The position numbers were made by a program, and so were the translations under genes. The notes under the pieces are model-generated. The model made no database searches, was not told the DNA's origin, and saw only the letters and a program-made list of their open reading frames with translations. DNA of 64,000 bases from Bacteroidales bacterium UBA6248 (GTDB lineage: Bacteria; Bacteroidota; Bacteroidia; Bacteroidales; Lentimicrobiaceae), in assembly GCA_002441345.1 (NCBI GenBank), contig DJVU01000009.1:1-64000 (forward strand). Direction: 5' to 3'. Within the stretch, counting starts at the first letter, position 1, and the number at the start of each line of letters is the position of its first letter. Shown here piece by piece: positions 54,517-61,611 of this stretch.

Positions 54517-54989
54517 AGTTGTAGGTATTGTTTTCAAAAAATTCCGGGAACGGGTTGATTTCCGGAATTTTCCACACCGTTGACTGACATGTACCCGTGC
54601 CAGTATTTTCCATTAATCATGCCATTGTGTTTAATAAGCTGATTAACAATGTAATGAAAATATTTATAAGCTTCTGACCGTACATTTTTGTTCGATAATT
54701 GATGGTCTGGTGTTCGCGGCCGGACACTTTGCCTGAAATTGTGTCATACATTTATGAAATGCATGATTTTTGTCGTTACACATGTCTTGTCGCATTATAG
54801 GATGAGTGAACCGGTATTTCAGACCCCGACGGAAAAGTTCAGCAAAAGAGGTATTGTTTAACCGGAAATTTCACCCTTGCATTGCAGACGCTTCGGGTTT
54901 GTCGTCTTAATAATTTAAAAAAAGCCATCTGAAGGATTGCCGTCTGTAATGTTCGGAATCATCAGCAATTAGAAAAAAATCAAGGAAGT
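54517..54989. other. Intergenic region
   Basis: About 470 bp between divergent genes. No exact TAnnTTTG element, hairpin or small gene was recognised. An AAGGAAG at 54982-54988 just before the TPR gene's ATG may act as a ribosome binding site. Confidence 0.45.
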
Positions 54990-57230
54990 ATGAATTACAG
55001 GGAGACAGAGGAGTGGTATGCCAGAATTTGCAATCTGTTGGAGCAGCAAAGGGTTGCGGATGCTCTTGATAAAATTGCTCAGGTTGCTGAGCTTAAGGGT
55101 AACACCGCCAGCTTTGCACGAGTAGATGAGCTTCGGTTTACATATGGAAACATGCTGAGCTATACGATTAAAGGTGTTGAGGATACACAGCGTGAGCAAA
55201 TATACCATCATTTGCTTGTTTCAATATATGAACTGGCCGATTCCATGAAAATGGATTTGCTTGCCCGAAGCGGCATGATGCTTTCGGCTCTGAAAAAAGA
55301 GCTCGACAAAGAGATGCGGATGGCAAATCAGGGGCTTGGAGAAAGCCTGGTAAGCTTGTCGTTCGATCATGAGCTGGATGAAATGCTGCGCAGTACCATA
55401 CTTTTCGATGATGAAACGGAGAGTGAAATTGCGGTTAATCACAGGAAAGCTATTTTCAGAACATTCCGGCTTCTATGGCTTACCGATAAACTAAGTGAGG
55501 ACGATGCCACCCGTGTTGCAGGTATCTTTCGAAGCACTTCCATTCCCTGGTACGAAAAATCCATGATGGTAAGTGCACTTACCCTGGGTATTTTAAGAGT
55601 TTTTGACGTCCGCAAACTGGAACTCCTTATCGAGCTTTACGATCATCCGGATCCGCAGATTTCACAACGCGCGCTTGTCGGTATGCTGATAGCTTTTAAC
55701 TTTTTCGGTAAGCGCATCGTACTTTATCCCTCGGTAATGGAACCGCTGATGCTGCTAAAGAATAGCGAAAAGTTCGCAGCAGAAGCAGAATCGGTAATTA
55801 TACAGTTTATCCGGTCGAAAGACACGGAAAAGATAACCCGTAAGTTCAGGGAAGAGATTGTGCCGGATGTAATTAAATTTAACCAGGATCTGAATGAGAA
55901 ACTTGATCTGGAGAAACTGATGACTCCTGAGGAGTTTCTTGACAAAAATCCCGATTGGGAGAAGTACTTTGATAACCAGCCAGGCCTGGTCAGAAAACTG
56001 GAGGAGCTGACCAATATGCAGCTGGAAGGATCGGATGTATTTCTTGGCGCTTTTTCCATGCTTAAAAATTTCAGCTTCTTCAGCGATCTTCCAAATTGGT
56101 TTTTGCCTTTTTATAAAGATCACTATGTGGTTGTAAAAGCATTAAAGGATGAAACTGAATCGATGCGCAAAACCATAGGGGAGGGCATTGAGCGTTCGGT
56201 ATATATGTGTAATTCCGATAAGTTCTCATTTATCCTGAATCTCCCGCTTATGCCGGGGCCTCAAAAGAATATGATTCATCAGATGTTTGAAGCGGAAGCC
56301 GGGCAGCTGGAGGAACTTACAGATGAAGAATTAAGTAATCCGGGCCTTCGCAATAAACGGATCGTCATTCAGTACATACAGGATCTGTATCGTTTTTTCA
56401 GGTTACATCCGCTCAGAGCCGAATTTACGGATGTCATTGCCTTTTCTGGTGAGGCCCATATGTCGCAACCGTTTTCGTCTCTGGTCGAAGATACTTCTCA
56501 CCTCAAAACCATTGCATCGTTTTTCTTTGATCACGATCACTTTGATGATGCTCTCAGAATTTTCAGCCTGCTTGAGAAAAAAGGTGAAAGTTATGCCGAG
56601 CTCTTCGAAAAATCAGGATACTGTTATCAGCAAAAAGGAGAGTATTTGCATGCGATTACATACTATCGCAAGGCCGATCTTTTTGATACCAACCGAAACT
56701 GGCTTTTGAGCAAAATTGCACAGTGCTACCTTAAAATGGGTGATACCCCGCATGCTCTCGAAACATACCTGGAGCTGGATGCAGTTGAGCCTTCCGGACT
56801 CAAGACGGCTGCAGCAATTGGAACCTGTTATCTTAATCTGAATGAACCGGAAAAGGCTCTTGATTATTTCTACCGAATTGAATTTGCAGAACCCGGTTCG
56901 CTCAATGCCATGCGACCCGTTGCATGGTGCCTTCTGATAACCGGAAAAACGGAGGCTGCGGTACCTTATTATAATCAGTTGCTTTCCGGGAATCCGAATG
57001 CCTTTGACTTTATGAATGCCGGTCATCTGGCACTTTGTATTGGAGATAAGCTTCAGGCAACAGAACATTATATTAACAGCATAAGGCTGAGAGGAGGCGA
57101 CCTGAAATCTTTCCTCAACAGCTTTGCTGCCGACCGGCGCTATCTTACCTCAAACGGGGTGGATGTAAATGAGCTGCCGTTTATACTCGACTGGGTAAGA
57201 TTACGGTTCAGGGAAGAACAGGAAAAATAG
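54990..57230 (+). CDS. TPR-repeat protein of unknown function
   Basis: 746 residues, no signal peptide or membrane segment, so cytosolic. The N-terminal 500 residues are helical and match nothing I recognise; they include a HEAT-like stretch (HPDPQISQRALVGMLIAF). The last 190 residues contain about five TPR units (for example SYAELFEKSGYCYQQKGEYLHAI, split as SYAELFEKSGYC and YQQKGEYLHAI, and AIGTCYLNLNEPEKALDYF). It is probably a protein-interaction scaffold. It stands alone, converging with pgk. Confidence 0.7.
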   Translation: MNYRETEEWYARICNLLEQQRVADALDKIAQVAELKGNTASFARVDELRFTYGNMLSYTIKGVEDTQREQIYHHLLVSIYELADSMKMDLLARSGMMLSALKKELDKEMRMANQGLGESLVSLSFDHELDEMLRSTILFDDETESEIAVNHRKAIFRTFRLLWLTDKLSEDDATRVAGIFRSTSIPWYEKSMMVSALTLGILRVFDVRKLELLIELYDHPDPQISQRALVGMLIAFNFFGKRIVLYPSVMEPLMLLKNSEKFAAEAESVIIQFIRSKDTEKITRKFREEIVPDVIKFNQDLNEKLDLEKLMTPEEFLDKNPDWEKYFDNQPGLVRKLEELTNMQLEGSDVFLGAFSMLKNFSFFSDLPNWFLPFYKDHYVVVKALKDETESMRKTIGEGIERSVYMCNSDKFSFILNLPLMPGPQKNMIHQMFEAEAGQLEELTDEELSNPGLRNKRIVIQYIQDLYRFFRLHPLRAEFTDVIAFSGEAHMSQPFSSLVEDTSHLKTIASFFFDHDHFDDALRIFSLLEKKGESYAELFEKSGYCYQQKGEYLHAITYYRKADLFDTNRNWLLSKIAQCYLKMGDTPHALETYLELDAVEPSGLKTAAAIGTCYLNLNEPEKALDYFYRIEFAEPGSLNAMRPVAWCLLITGKTEAAVPYYNQLLSGNPNAFDFMNAGHLALCIGDKLQATEHYINSIRLRGGDLKSFLNSFAADRRYLTSNGVDVNELPFILDWVRLRFREEQEK

Positions 57231-57245
57231 CTTATACCGTTTAGC

Positions 57246-57280
57246 TTAAAAAACAGCCTCCCCGGTCCGGAGAGGCTGTA
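57246..57280. terminator. Terminator between the TPR gene and pgk
   Basis: ACAGCCTC / GAGGCTGT outer stem (57253-57260 and 57272-57279) with a CCGG/CCGG inner stem after one mismatch. On the minus strand, downstream of pgk, it runs into six T. Confidence 0.82.
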
Positions 57281-57311
57281 CGTAAATAAAATTTACCGGG
57301 ATTGCTGATAA

Positions 57312-58568
57312 TTACGCCTCTATGGCTGCAACTCCAGGCAAAACCTTGCCTTCAATAAATTCAAGCATAGCACCTCCTCCTGTCGAAACATAGCTTACCT
57401 GGTCGGCAAGTTTGAATTTGTTTACGGCTGCAACGGAGTCGCCGCCGCCTACGAGGGAGAATGCTCCTTTTTGTGTCGCTTTGGCAATGGATTTAGCAAT
57501 CTGAACCGTTCCTTCGGCAAAGGAAGGCATTTCAAAAACGCCCATGGGTCCATTCCAGAGAATGGTTTGTGACTCCTGGAGGATTTTATCAAAAAGAGCT
57601 ACCGATTCGGGTCCGATATCCAGTCCCATCCAGCCGCTGGGAACTTCGCCCGCTTTTACCAGTTTGGTTTCGGCATCGTTGGCGAATCCGGCAGCAGCAA
57701 TGGTGTCAACCGGAAGTATAATTTTAACGCCATGCATACGGGCACCCTCAAGTGTGTTGAGTGCCAGCTGAAGCAGATCGTCTTCAACCAGTGAATTTCC
57801 CACCTTGCCGCCCTGAGCTTTGATGAAGGTAAACATCATTCCGCCACCAATAATTAAATTGTCTACCTTGTCGAGCAAGTGATTAATAATCTGAATCTTG
57901 CCAGATACTTTTGCTCCTCCAAGAACAGCAGTAAATGGTTTTTTCCCTTCACGCAGAACTTTGTTCAGGCTGCCGACTTCTGCATTCATAAGGTATCCGA
58001 ACATTTTATCGGAAGAGAAGTGGGCAGCAACCAGAGCCGTGGAGGCATGCGCCCGGTGCGCAGTCCCGAAAGCATCGTTGATGTAGCAGTCTCCGTAAGT
58101 GGAAAGCTGACGGGTAAATTCTTTCTGTTTCTCTTTAACTGCAGTCTTTGCCGCTTTCTTTTCCTCTTCGGTTGCTGTTTCCGGAAGACGGGGCTTGCCT
58201 TCTTCTTCCTCGTAGTACCTAAGATTTTCGAGCAGCAGGACTTCTCCGGGTTTGAGGGTTGCGCTCAGCGTTTTTGCAGATTCTCCCATGCAATCGTCAG
58301 CAAATTTCACTTCCCTGTCAAGTACATGGCTCAGATACGGGACAATATGTTTAAGGGACAATTTATTTTCAAAGTTCTTTTTTGGTCTTCCCAGATGCGA
58401 CATCAGAATTACGGACCCTCCGCCTGCAAGCACTTTGCGGATTGTCGGGAGAGCTGCATCGATACGGGTTGTGTCTGTAATCTTCAGCTCATCATCCAGG
58501 GGAACATTAAAATCGACACGGATAAGCGCCCGTTTTTCTTTAAAATCGTATGAATCAATGTGGTTCAT
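57312..58568 (-). CDS. pgk: Phosphoglycerate kinase
   Basis: Glycolytic enzyme converting 1,3-bisphosphoglycerate to 3-phosphoglycerate with ATP formation, 418 residues. RVDFNVPLDD and the HLGRP loop are at the N-terminus; GGAKVSGKIQ and FTFIKAQGGKVGNS at the hinge; GPMGVFEMPSFAEGT and GGGDSVAA bind the nucleotide. A charged insert (EEEEGKPRLPETATEEEKKAAKTAV, split here as EEEEGKPRLPE and TATEEEKKAAKTAV) near 123-147 is longer than in many bacteria. Its gap partner is not adjacent. Confidence 0.97.
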   Translation of the reverse strand: MNHIDSYDFKEKRALIRVDFNVPLDDELKITDTTRIDAALPTIRKVLAGGGSVILMSHLGRPKKNFENKLSLKHIVPYLSHVLDREVKFADDCMGESAKTLSATLKPGEVLLLENLRYYEEEEGKPRLPETATEEEKKAAKTAVKEKQKEFTRQLSTYGDCYINDAFGTAHRAHASTALVAAHFSSDKMFGYLMNAEVGSLNKVLREGKKPFTAVLGGAKVSGKIQIINHLLDKVDNLIIGGGMMFTFIKAQGGKVGNSLVEDDLLQLALNTLEGARMHGVKIILPVDTIAAAGFANDAETKLVKAGEVPSGWMGLDIGPESVALFDKILQESQTILWNGPMGVFEMPSFAEGTVQIAKSIAKATQKGAFSLVGGGDSVAAVNKFKLADQVSYVSTGGGAMLEFIEGKVLPGVAAIEA

Positions 58569-58596
58569 TGTGGTTCAGATTTATTTTACATTCATG

Positions 58597-58604
58597 CAAA
58601 GGTA
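58597..58604 (-). promoter_or_regulatory. -7 element (minus TACCTTTG) for pgk
   Basis: CAAAGGTA on the plus strand, 29 bp before the pgk start codon. Confidence 0.5.
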
Positions 58605-58684
58605 GGTAATTTCATGTTTTTTTTTACGTTAACAGATAGGATTTATAAGGTGATAAGGCCTGCATTTATTTGAAATCAGAAATA

Positions 58685-58726
58685 AGAAACCATCGTCAGA
58701 GAGTTTTACATTCCGACGATGGTTCA
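58685..58726 (-). terminator. Terminator of the zinc-ribbon protein gene
   Basis: A 10-bp stem AACCATCGTC / GACGATGGTT (58688-58697 and 58715-58724) with a 17-nt loop, followed on the minus strand by TCTTATTTC. Confidence 0.65.
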
Positions 58727-58729
58727 GTC

Positions 58730-58768
58730 CTAATTCTACTAACTAATTCTACTAACTAATTCAACTAA
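58730..58768. repeat. Three tandem copies of a 13-bp unit
   Basis: CTAATTCTACTAA repeated at 58730, 58743 and 58756, the last copy with one change (CTAATTCAACTAA). It lies between the zinc-ribbon gene stop and its terminator hairpin, so it is transcribed as 3' UTR. Confidence 0.85.
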
Positions 58769-58821
58769 AAAAACTACTGTAATGCCAATTCACTCCATTT
58801 TTATTAAGATGCAGCTACTAC

Positions 58822-59172
58822 TTATCCCTGAGAACTGAGTCTGTAAATACTATTATCGATTTTCTCAAGGATAAACTCATACACGAACATGCGCTCAGAC
58901 CCGTTTACTGACTTTTCATTGTGTGTAATCTTTTCAAAATTGAAACCGAGGATAACCAACGTTTCGTGATAAACTGTATTAAGGCCTTTGCTGAACAGTT
59001 TTTCAAGAATTCTTCGGTTTTTGTGAAAAGGTTTTTCAACCGCCCGGATGCCCGAGTACTTTTCTTTGTTGATTCCGTTGTGGTGGTTGTTTCTGCAATT
59101 GTAACTGCAGAATTTCTTGTCTGAACGACCTGCAATGATTGCAGTGTTACACTTTACGCAAAAGTGATTCAT
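58822..59172 (-). CDS. Small zinc-ribbon protein of unknown function
   Basis: 116 residues. The N-terminus carries a four-cysteine zinc-binding pattern, Cys5-x2-Cys8 and Cys22-x3-Cys26 (FCVKCNTAIIAG ... KKFCSYNC), like that of small nucleic-acid-binding or adaptor proteins. The rest is basic and mixed alpha/beta, with no family that I recognise. It has a good promoter, a terminator and a conserved-looking frame, so it is a real gene. It lies opposite the ssb cluster across an AT-rich gap. Confidence 0.72.
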   Translation of the reverse strand: MNHFCVKCNTAIIAGRSDKKFCSYNCRNNHHNGINKEKYSGIRAVEKPFHKNRRILEKLFSKGLNTVYHETLVILGFNFEKITHNEKSVNGSERMFVYEFILEKIDNSIYRLSSQG

Positions 59173-59250
59173 GATAAGTAATTTTAAGTTAGGTTAGTAC
59201 TATGATAGTTGCCCCGCCAATAAATGTCTATTACGTGGGATTTGATTCAA

Positions 59251-59258
59251 CAAAAATA
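59251..59258 (-). promoter_or_regulatory. -7 element (minus TATTTTTG) for the zinc-ribbon gene
   Basis: CAAAAATA on the plus strand, with CAA (59279-59281) 20 bp further upstream as the -33 part; 78 bp before the start codon. Confidence 0.6.
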
Positions 59259-59694
59259 AAACGGGAAAAATCATTATGCAATAGTCGGACAGAAAAAAAA
59301 TCAAAAAAAATAGTACTTTTTGTTATGATGTTGATAATCAACAATAAAAAAATAATAATAAATGAATAATAAGCATTTAAAAAGTAAAATAGTTAACCAT
59401 GCAACCGAAAAATGTTTTTCATCAGTCGTTTTTACGTCCAAAAATCAGGGTTTGGTACTGGATTTTTATCTTAAAAAAGACAGGTTTTGTTTGTCGTAAT
59501 GCTTTGCCTTAAAAAATTGCCATAATCCCGGGCAGTTAACGTAAACAAATATTACACGTTTAAGAAATTTCTAAAATTCAAGTAAAGGTGATATATATTA
59601 TTGAAAATCAGGATGTATCTGATTCAAGCTAATTAATTTAATAAATTAAGCAATTATAAATATTTATAACTTGACATTCGGGTTTTTAGTGTTA

Positions 59695-59702
59695 TATATT
59701 TG
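59695..59702 (+). promoter_or_regulatory. Promoter TTG-N21-TATATTTG of the ssb cluster
   Basis: Exact TAnnTTTG with TTG at 59671-59673. It leaves a leader of about 80 nt before the first ssb ATG at 59788. Confidence 0.62.
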
Positions 59703-59787
59703 TCTTTCGTTCAGCCGGTATAGTCAGGTTGGAATTGGGAAAGTCAGTTTGTTGTTGAACCCGCCGAAAGGCAAAATACGTATTAAA

Positions 59788-60132
59788 ATGAAGCAATTAA
59801 GTAACCGGGTACATTTAATCGGTTCACTCGGTGCCGATCCTGAAGTTAAAGAATTTGAAAATGGAAGTTTAATGGCGCGCTTATCGCTTGTAACAAACGA
59901 GTTAAATTGTGAGCGAGATGGTTGCAGAGTAATTCGTAATCGCTGGCACACCCTGATTGTATGGGGAAAGCTGGCGGAGATCTGCTCCAGGTATCTGTAC
60001 AAGGGCCGTGAAATCGCAATTGAAGGCCGTATTGTATACCGCTCTCTCACAAACGATGAAGGTTCAAGTAAGATTGTTACAGAAATCACAGTTAATGATT
60101 TGTTTATGATTAGCGGACGCAAGGCTGGTTAA
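59788..60132 (+). CDS. ssb: Short single-stranded DNA-binding protein, copy 1
   Basis: 114 residues, one OB fold: NRVHLIGSLGADPEVKEF, then ARLSLVT, RWHTLIVWGKLAEICSRYLYKG and EIAIEGRIVYRS. The basic GRKAG end has no acidic DDDIPF-type tip, which normally recruits repair and replication partners. ATG 59788 is chosen because the OB fold begins there and the promoter lies inside the longer frame from 59671. It is the most diverged of the three copies; its Cys-rich stretch (NCERDGC) is unique. Confidence 0.9.
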   Translation: MKQLSNRVHLIGSLGADPEVKEFENGSLMARLSLVTNELNCERDGCRVIRNRWHTLIVWGKLAEICSRYLYKGREIAIEGRIVYRSLTNDEGSSKIVTEITVNDLFMISGRKAG

Positions 60133-60177
60133 AACCTGATACTAATCTATACTTTAATTTACCAAACCATCTTCTTT

Positions 60178-60522
60178 ATGATTACATTAACTAACCATGT
60201 ACAGTTGATCGGACGTCTGGGAGCCGATCCTGAAATGAAAACGATGAAAAACGACCGAAAGCTGGCCCGAATCCGTCTGGCAACGAGCGAAGAGTATGTC
60301 AATAAAACCGGAGAAAGAATCCGTGAAGTGCAATGGCATAACCTTATCCTGTGGGACAACCTGGCCGAGAAATGCATGAAAGGCCTTTCCCGGGGTCATG
60401 AAATAGCTGTTGCGGGGAAACTGGGGTACAGGGCTTTTCTCGATGGTACGAATGGCAGGAAATACTTTGCGGAAATATCGGTTACGGATCTTAAAATTAT
60501 TTCCGAAATAGAACCTAAATAA
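60178..60522 (+). CDS. ssb: Short single-stranded DNA-binding protein, copy 2
   Basis: 114 residues, one OB fold with NHVQLIGRLGADPEM, ARIRLATSEEYVNKTG, QWHNLILWDNLAEKCMKGLSRG and EIAVAGKLGYRA. No acidic tail. It starts 45 bp after copy 1 on the same strand. It differs from the neighbours at many positions, so the array is an old duplication and not an assembly repeat. Confidence 0.92.
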   Translation: MITLTNHVQLIGRLGADPEMKTMKNDRKLARIRLATSEEYVNKTGERIREVQWHNLILWDNLAEKCMKGLSRGHEIAVAGKLGYRAFLDGTNGRKYFAEISVTDLKIISEIEPK

Positions 60523-60576
60523 GTTGAATGTGAACTTTTTAAACTAATCCACCTTGTTAAACTAAACTCAAAAACC

Positions 60577-60933
60577 ATGAACTCTCTCAAAAATCGCGTA
60601 CAACTGATTGGCCACCTGGGCGCTGACCCTGAAGTCAGAGCTTTTGACAATGGTAAAAAATTTGCCCGATTGTCGCTTGCTACAAACGATGAATATACGG
60701 ATAAGGAAGGTCAAAAAATTAAACAAACCCAGTGGCATCAGCTGGTAGTGTACGGGAAACTGGCAGATACCTGTCAGAAATATCTCATAAAAGGTAAAGA
60801 AATCGCCGTTGAAGGCAAACTCACCTACCGCTCCTGGAATGATAAAGAGGGTAAAACACATAATTTAACGGAAGTAATCGTAAATGAACTTCTTATGATG
60901 GGGCCTAAAGAAAAGAAAGTACTAGCTGAATAG
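60577..60933 (+). CDS. ssb: Short single-stranded DNA-binding protein, copy 3
   Basis: 118 residues, one OB fold with NRVQLIGHLGADPEVRAF, ARLSLATNDEYTDKEG, QWHQLVVYGKLADTCQKYLIKG and EIAVEGKLTYRSW. It is nearest to the usual Bacteroidetes Ssb, but also ends without an acidic tip (KEKKVLAE). 54 bp after copy 2; a terminator follows. Confidence 0.93.
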   Translation: MNSLKNRVQLIGHLGADPEVRAFDNGKKFARLSLATNDEYTDKEGQKIKQTQWHQLVVYGKLADTCQKYLIKGKEIAVEGKLTYRSWNDKEGKTHNLTEVIVNELLMMGPKEKKVLAE

Positions 60934-60943
60934 TCTTATTGAG

Positions 60944-60993
60944 GACGGGGGTTCCCTGCAAATTCGCGCTTTCAGCGTGGTCCCCCGTTTCTT
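60944..60993 (+). terminator. Terminator of the ssb cluster
   Basis: Outer stem ACGGGGG / CCCCCGT (60945-60951 and 60982-60988) with an inner CGCT/AGCG hairpin, then TTCTTTCC. Confidence 0.7.
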
Positions 60994-61392
60994 TCCATTT
61001 CCTTTCTGAATCATATCAATCCCGGTTTCATAATGTAATTTCCCTTCAACAGCATTTTTCTGTGTATTCCGGCGGATTGCGGTTATTATTCCCTTGTATT
61101 ATAACAGAAAATCAAATTCCTTATCCACTTTACTTTATCATAAAAGACTAAACGGAAAACAGCATTTTATCTTAATTCTATTCTGTCTTAGCTCCTGTTC
61201 CTCGAGAGTATCTCAGGCTATTTGTTAATAATTCGGCATCCCGGACGGGAATTGGCTATAATCGAAAGAATGATTTCACGTAATTGTTGATAAAATTTTT
61301 AAATTATTCTAAATCAACAATCTATGTAAGTTTTCTCCTGTTATTTATTTGTCTTCAAACTCGGAAGATCGGCCAATGTTAATGTTTAACTT

Positions 61393-61400
61393 TACTTTTG
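61393..61400 (+). promoter_or_regulatory. Possible -7 element TACTTTTG for the PhoH gene
   Basis: Exact TAnnTTTG match, but 211 bp before the ATG; the only such match in the gap near the gene. Confidence 0.35.
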
Positions 61401-61611
61401 AAGCCGATCCGTGTCGTTTGGCATTTTTTTTAGCGTCAGCGTTTTAATCATTCCGATTCCGGATTGAGTTTAATCAGGCCTGCTAAAAACGGATCATCGA
61501 ATAGGTTTTTCGCCTTTCAGCCTGTGCGATTCGCGGTTACGTTCAAATAACCGGATCTTAACGGGTTCAGGATTTGAAAAGTCCTTTATTAGTGGTTGTA
61601 AACTTCGCACT

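Larger units (their letters stand above)
59173..59787. other. AT-rich divergent intergenic region upstream of the ssb cluster
   Basis: About 615 bp with long A and T runs, much more AT-rich than the surroundings. It has a minus-strand promoter at 59251-59258 and a plus-strand promoter at 59695-59702. No small gene or exact DnaA-box cluster was found. Confidence 0.55.
60934..61611. other. Intergenic region after the ssb cluster
   Basis: About 680 bp holding a terminator at its left edge, one TAnnTTTG match (TACTTTTG, 61393-61400) and a single TTATCCACT, one base off a DnaA box. No gene is supported; a 70-codon frame at 60939 overlaps the terminator and is rejected. Confidence 0.5.

Noticed and set aside
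57879..58553. A 224-codon plus-strand frame opposite pgk
   Set aside because: Antisense to highly conserved pgk motifs, with Phe-rich random-looking sequence.
58688..58768. The hairpin and tandem repeat as an attachment site of a mobile element
   Set aside because: No integrase, tRNA or second copy of the repeat was found; a terminator plus a 3' UTR repeat explains it.
59788..60933. The three ssb genes as an assembly duplication
   Set aside because: The copies differ at many residues and in spacing, so they are true diverged paralogues.
60939..61151. A 70-codon frame after the third ssb gene
   Set aside because: It overlaps the terminator hairpin and has no similarity that I can see.
59173..61611. 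A replication origin near the ssb cluster
   Set aside because: Only one near-match to a DnaA box (TTATCCACT near 61121) was seen, and no dnaA, dnaN or gid genes are near.
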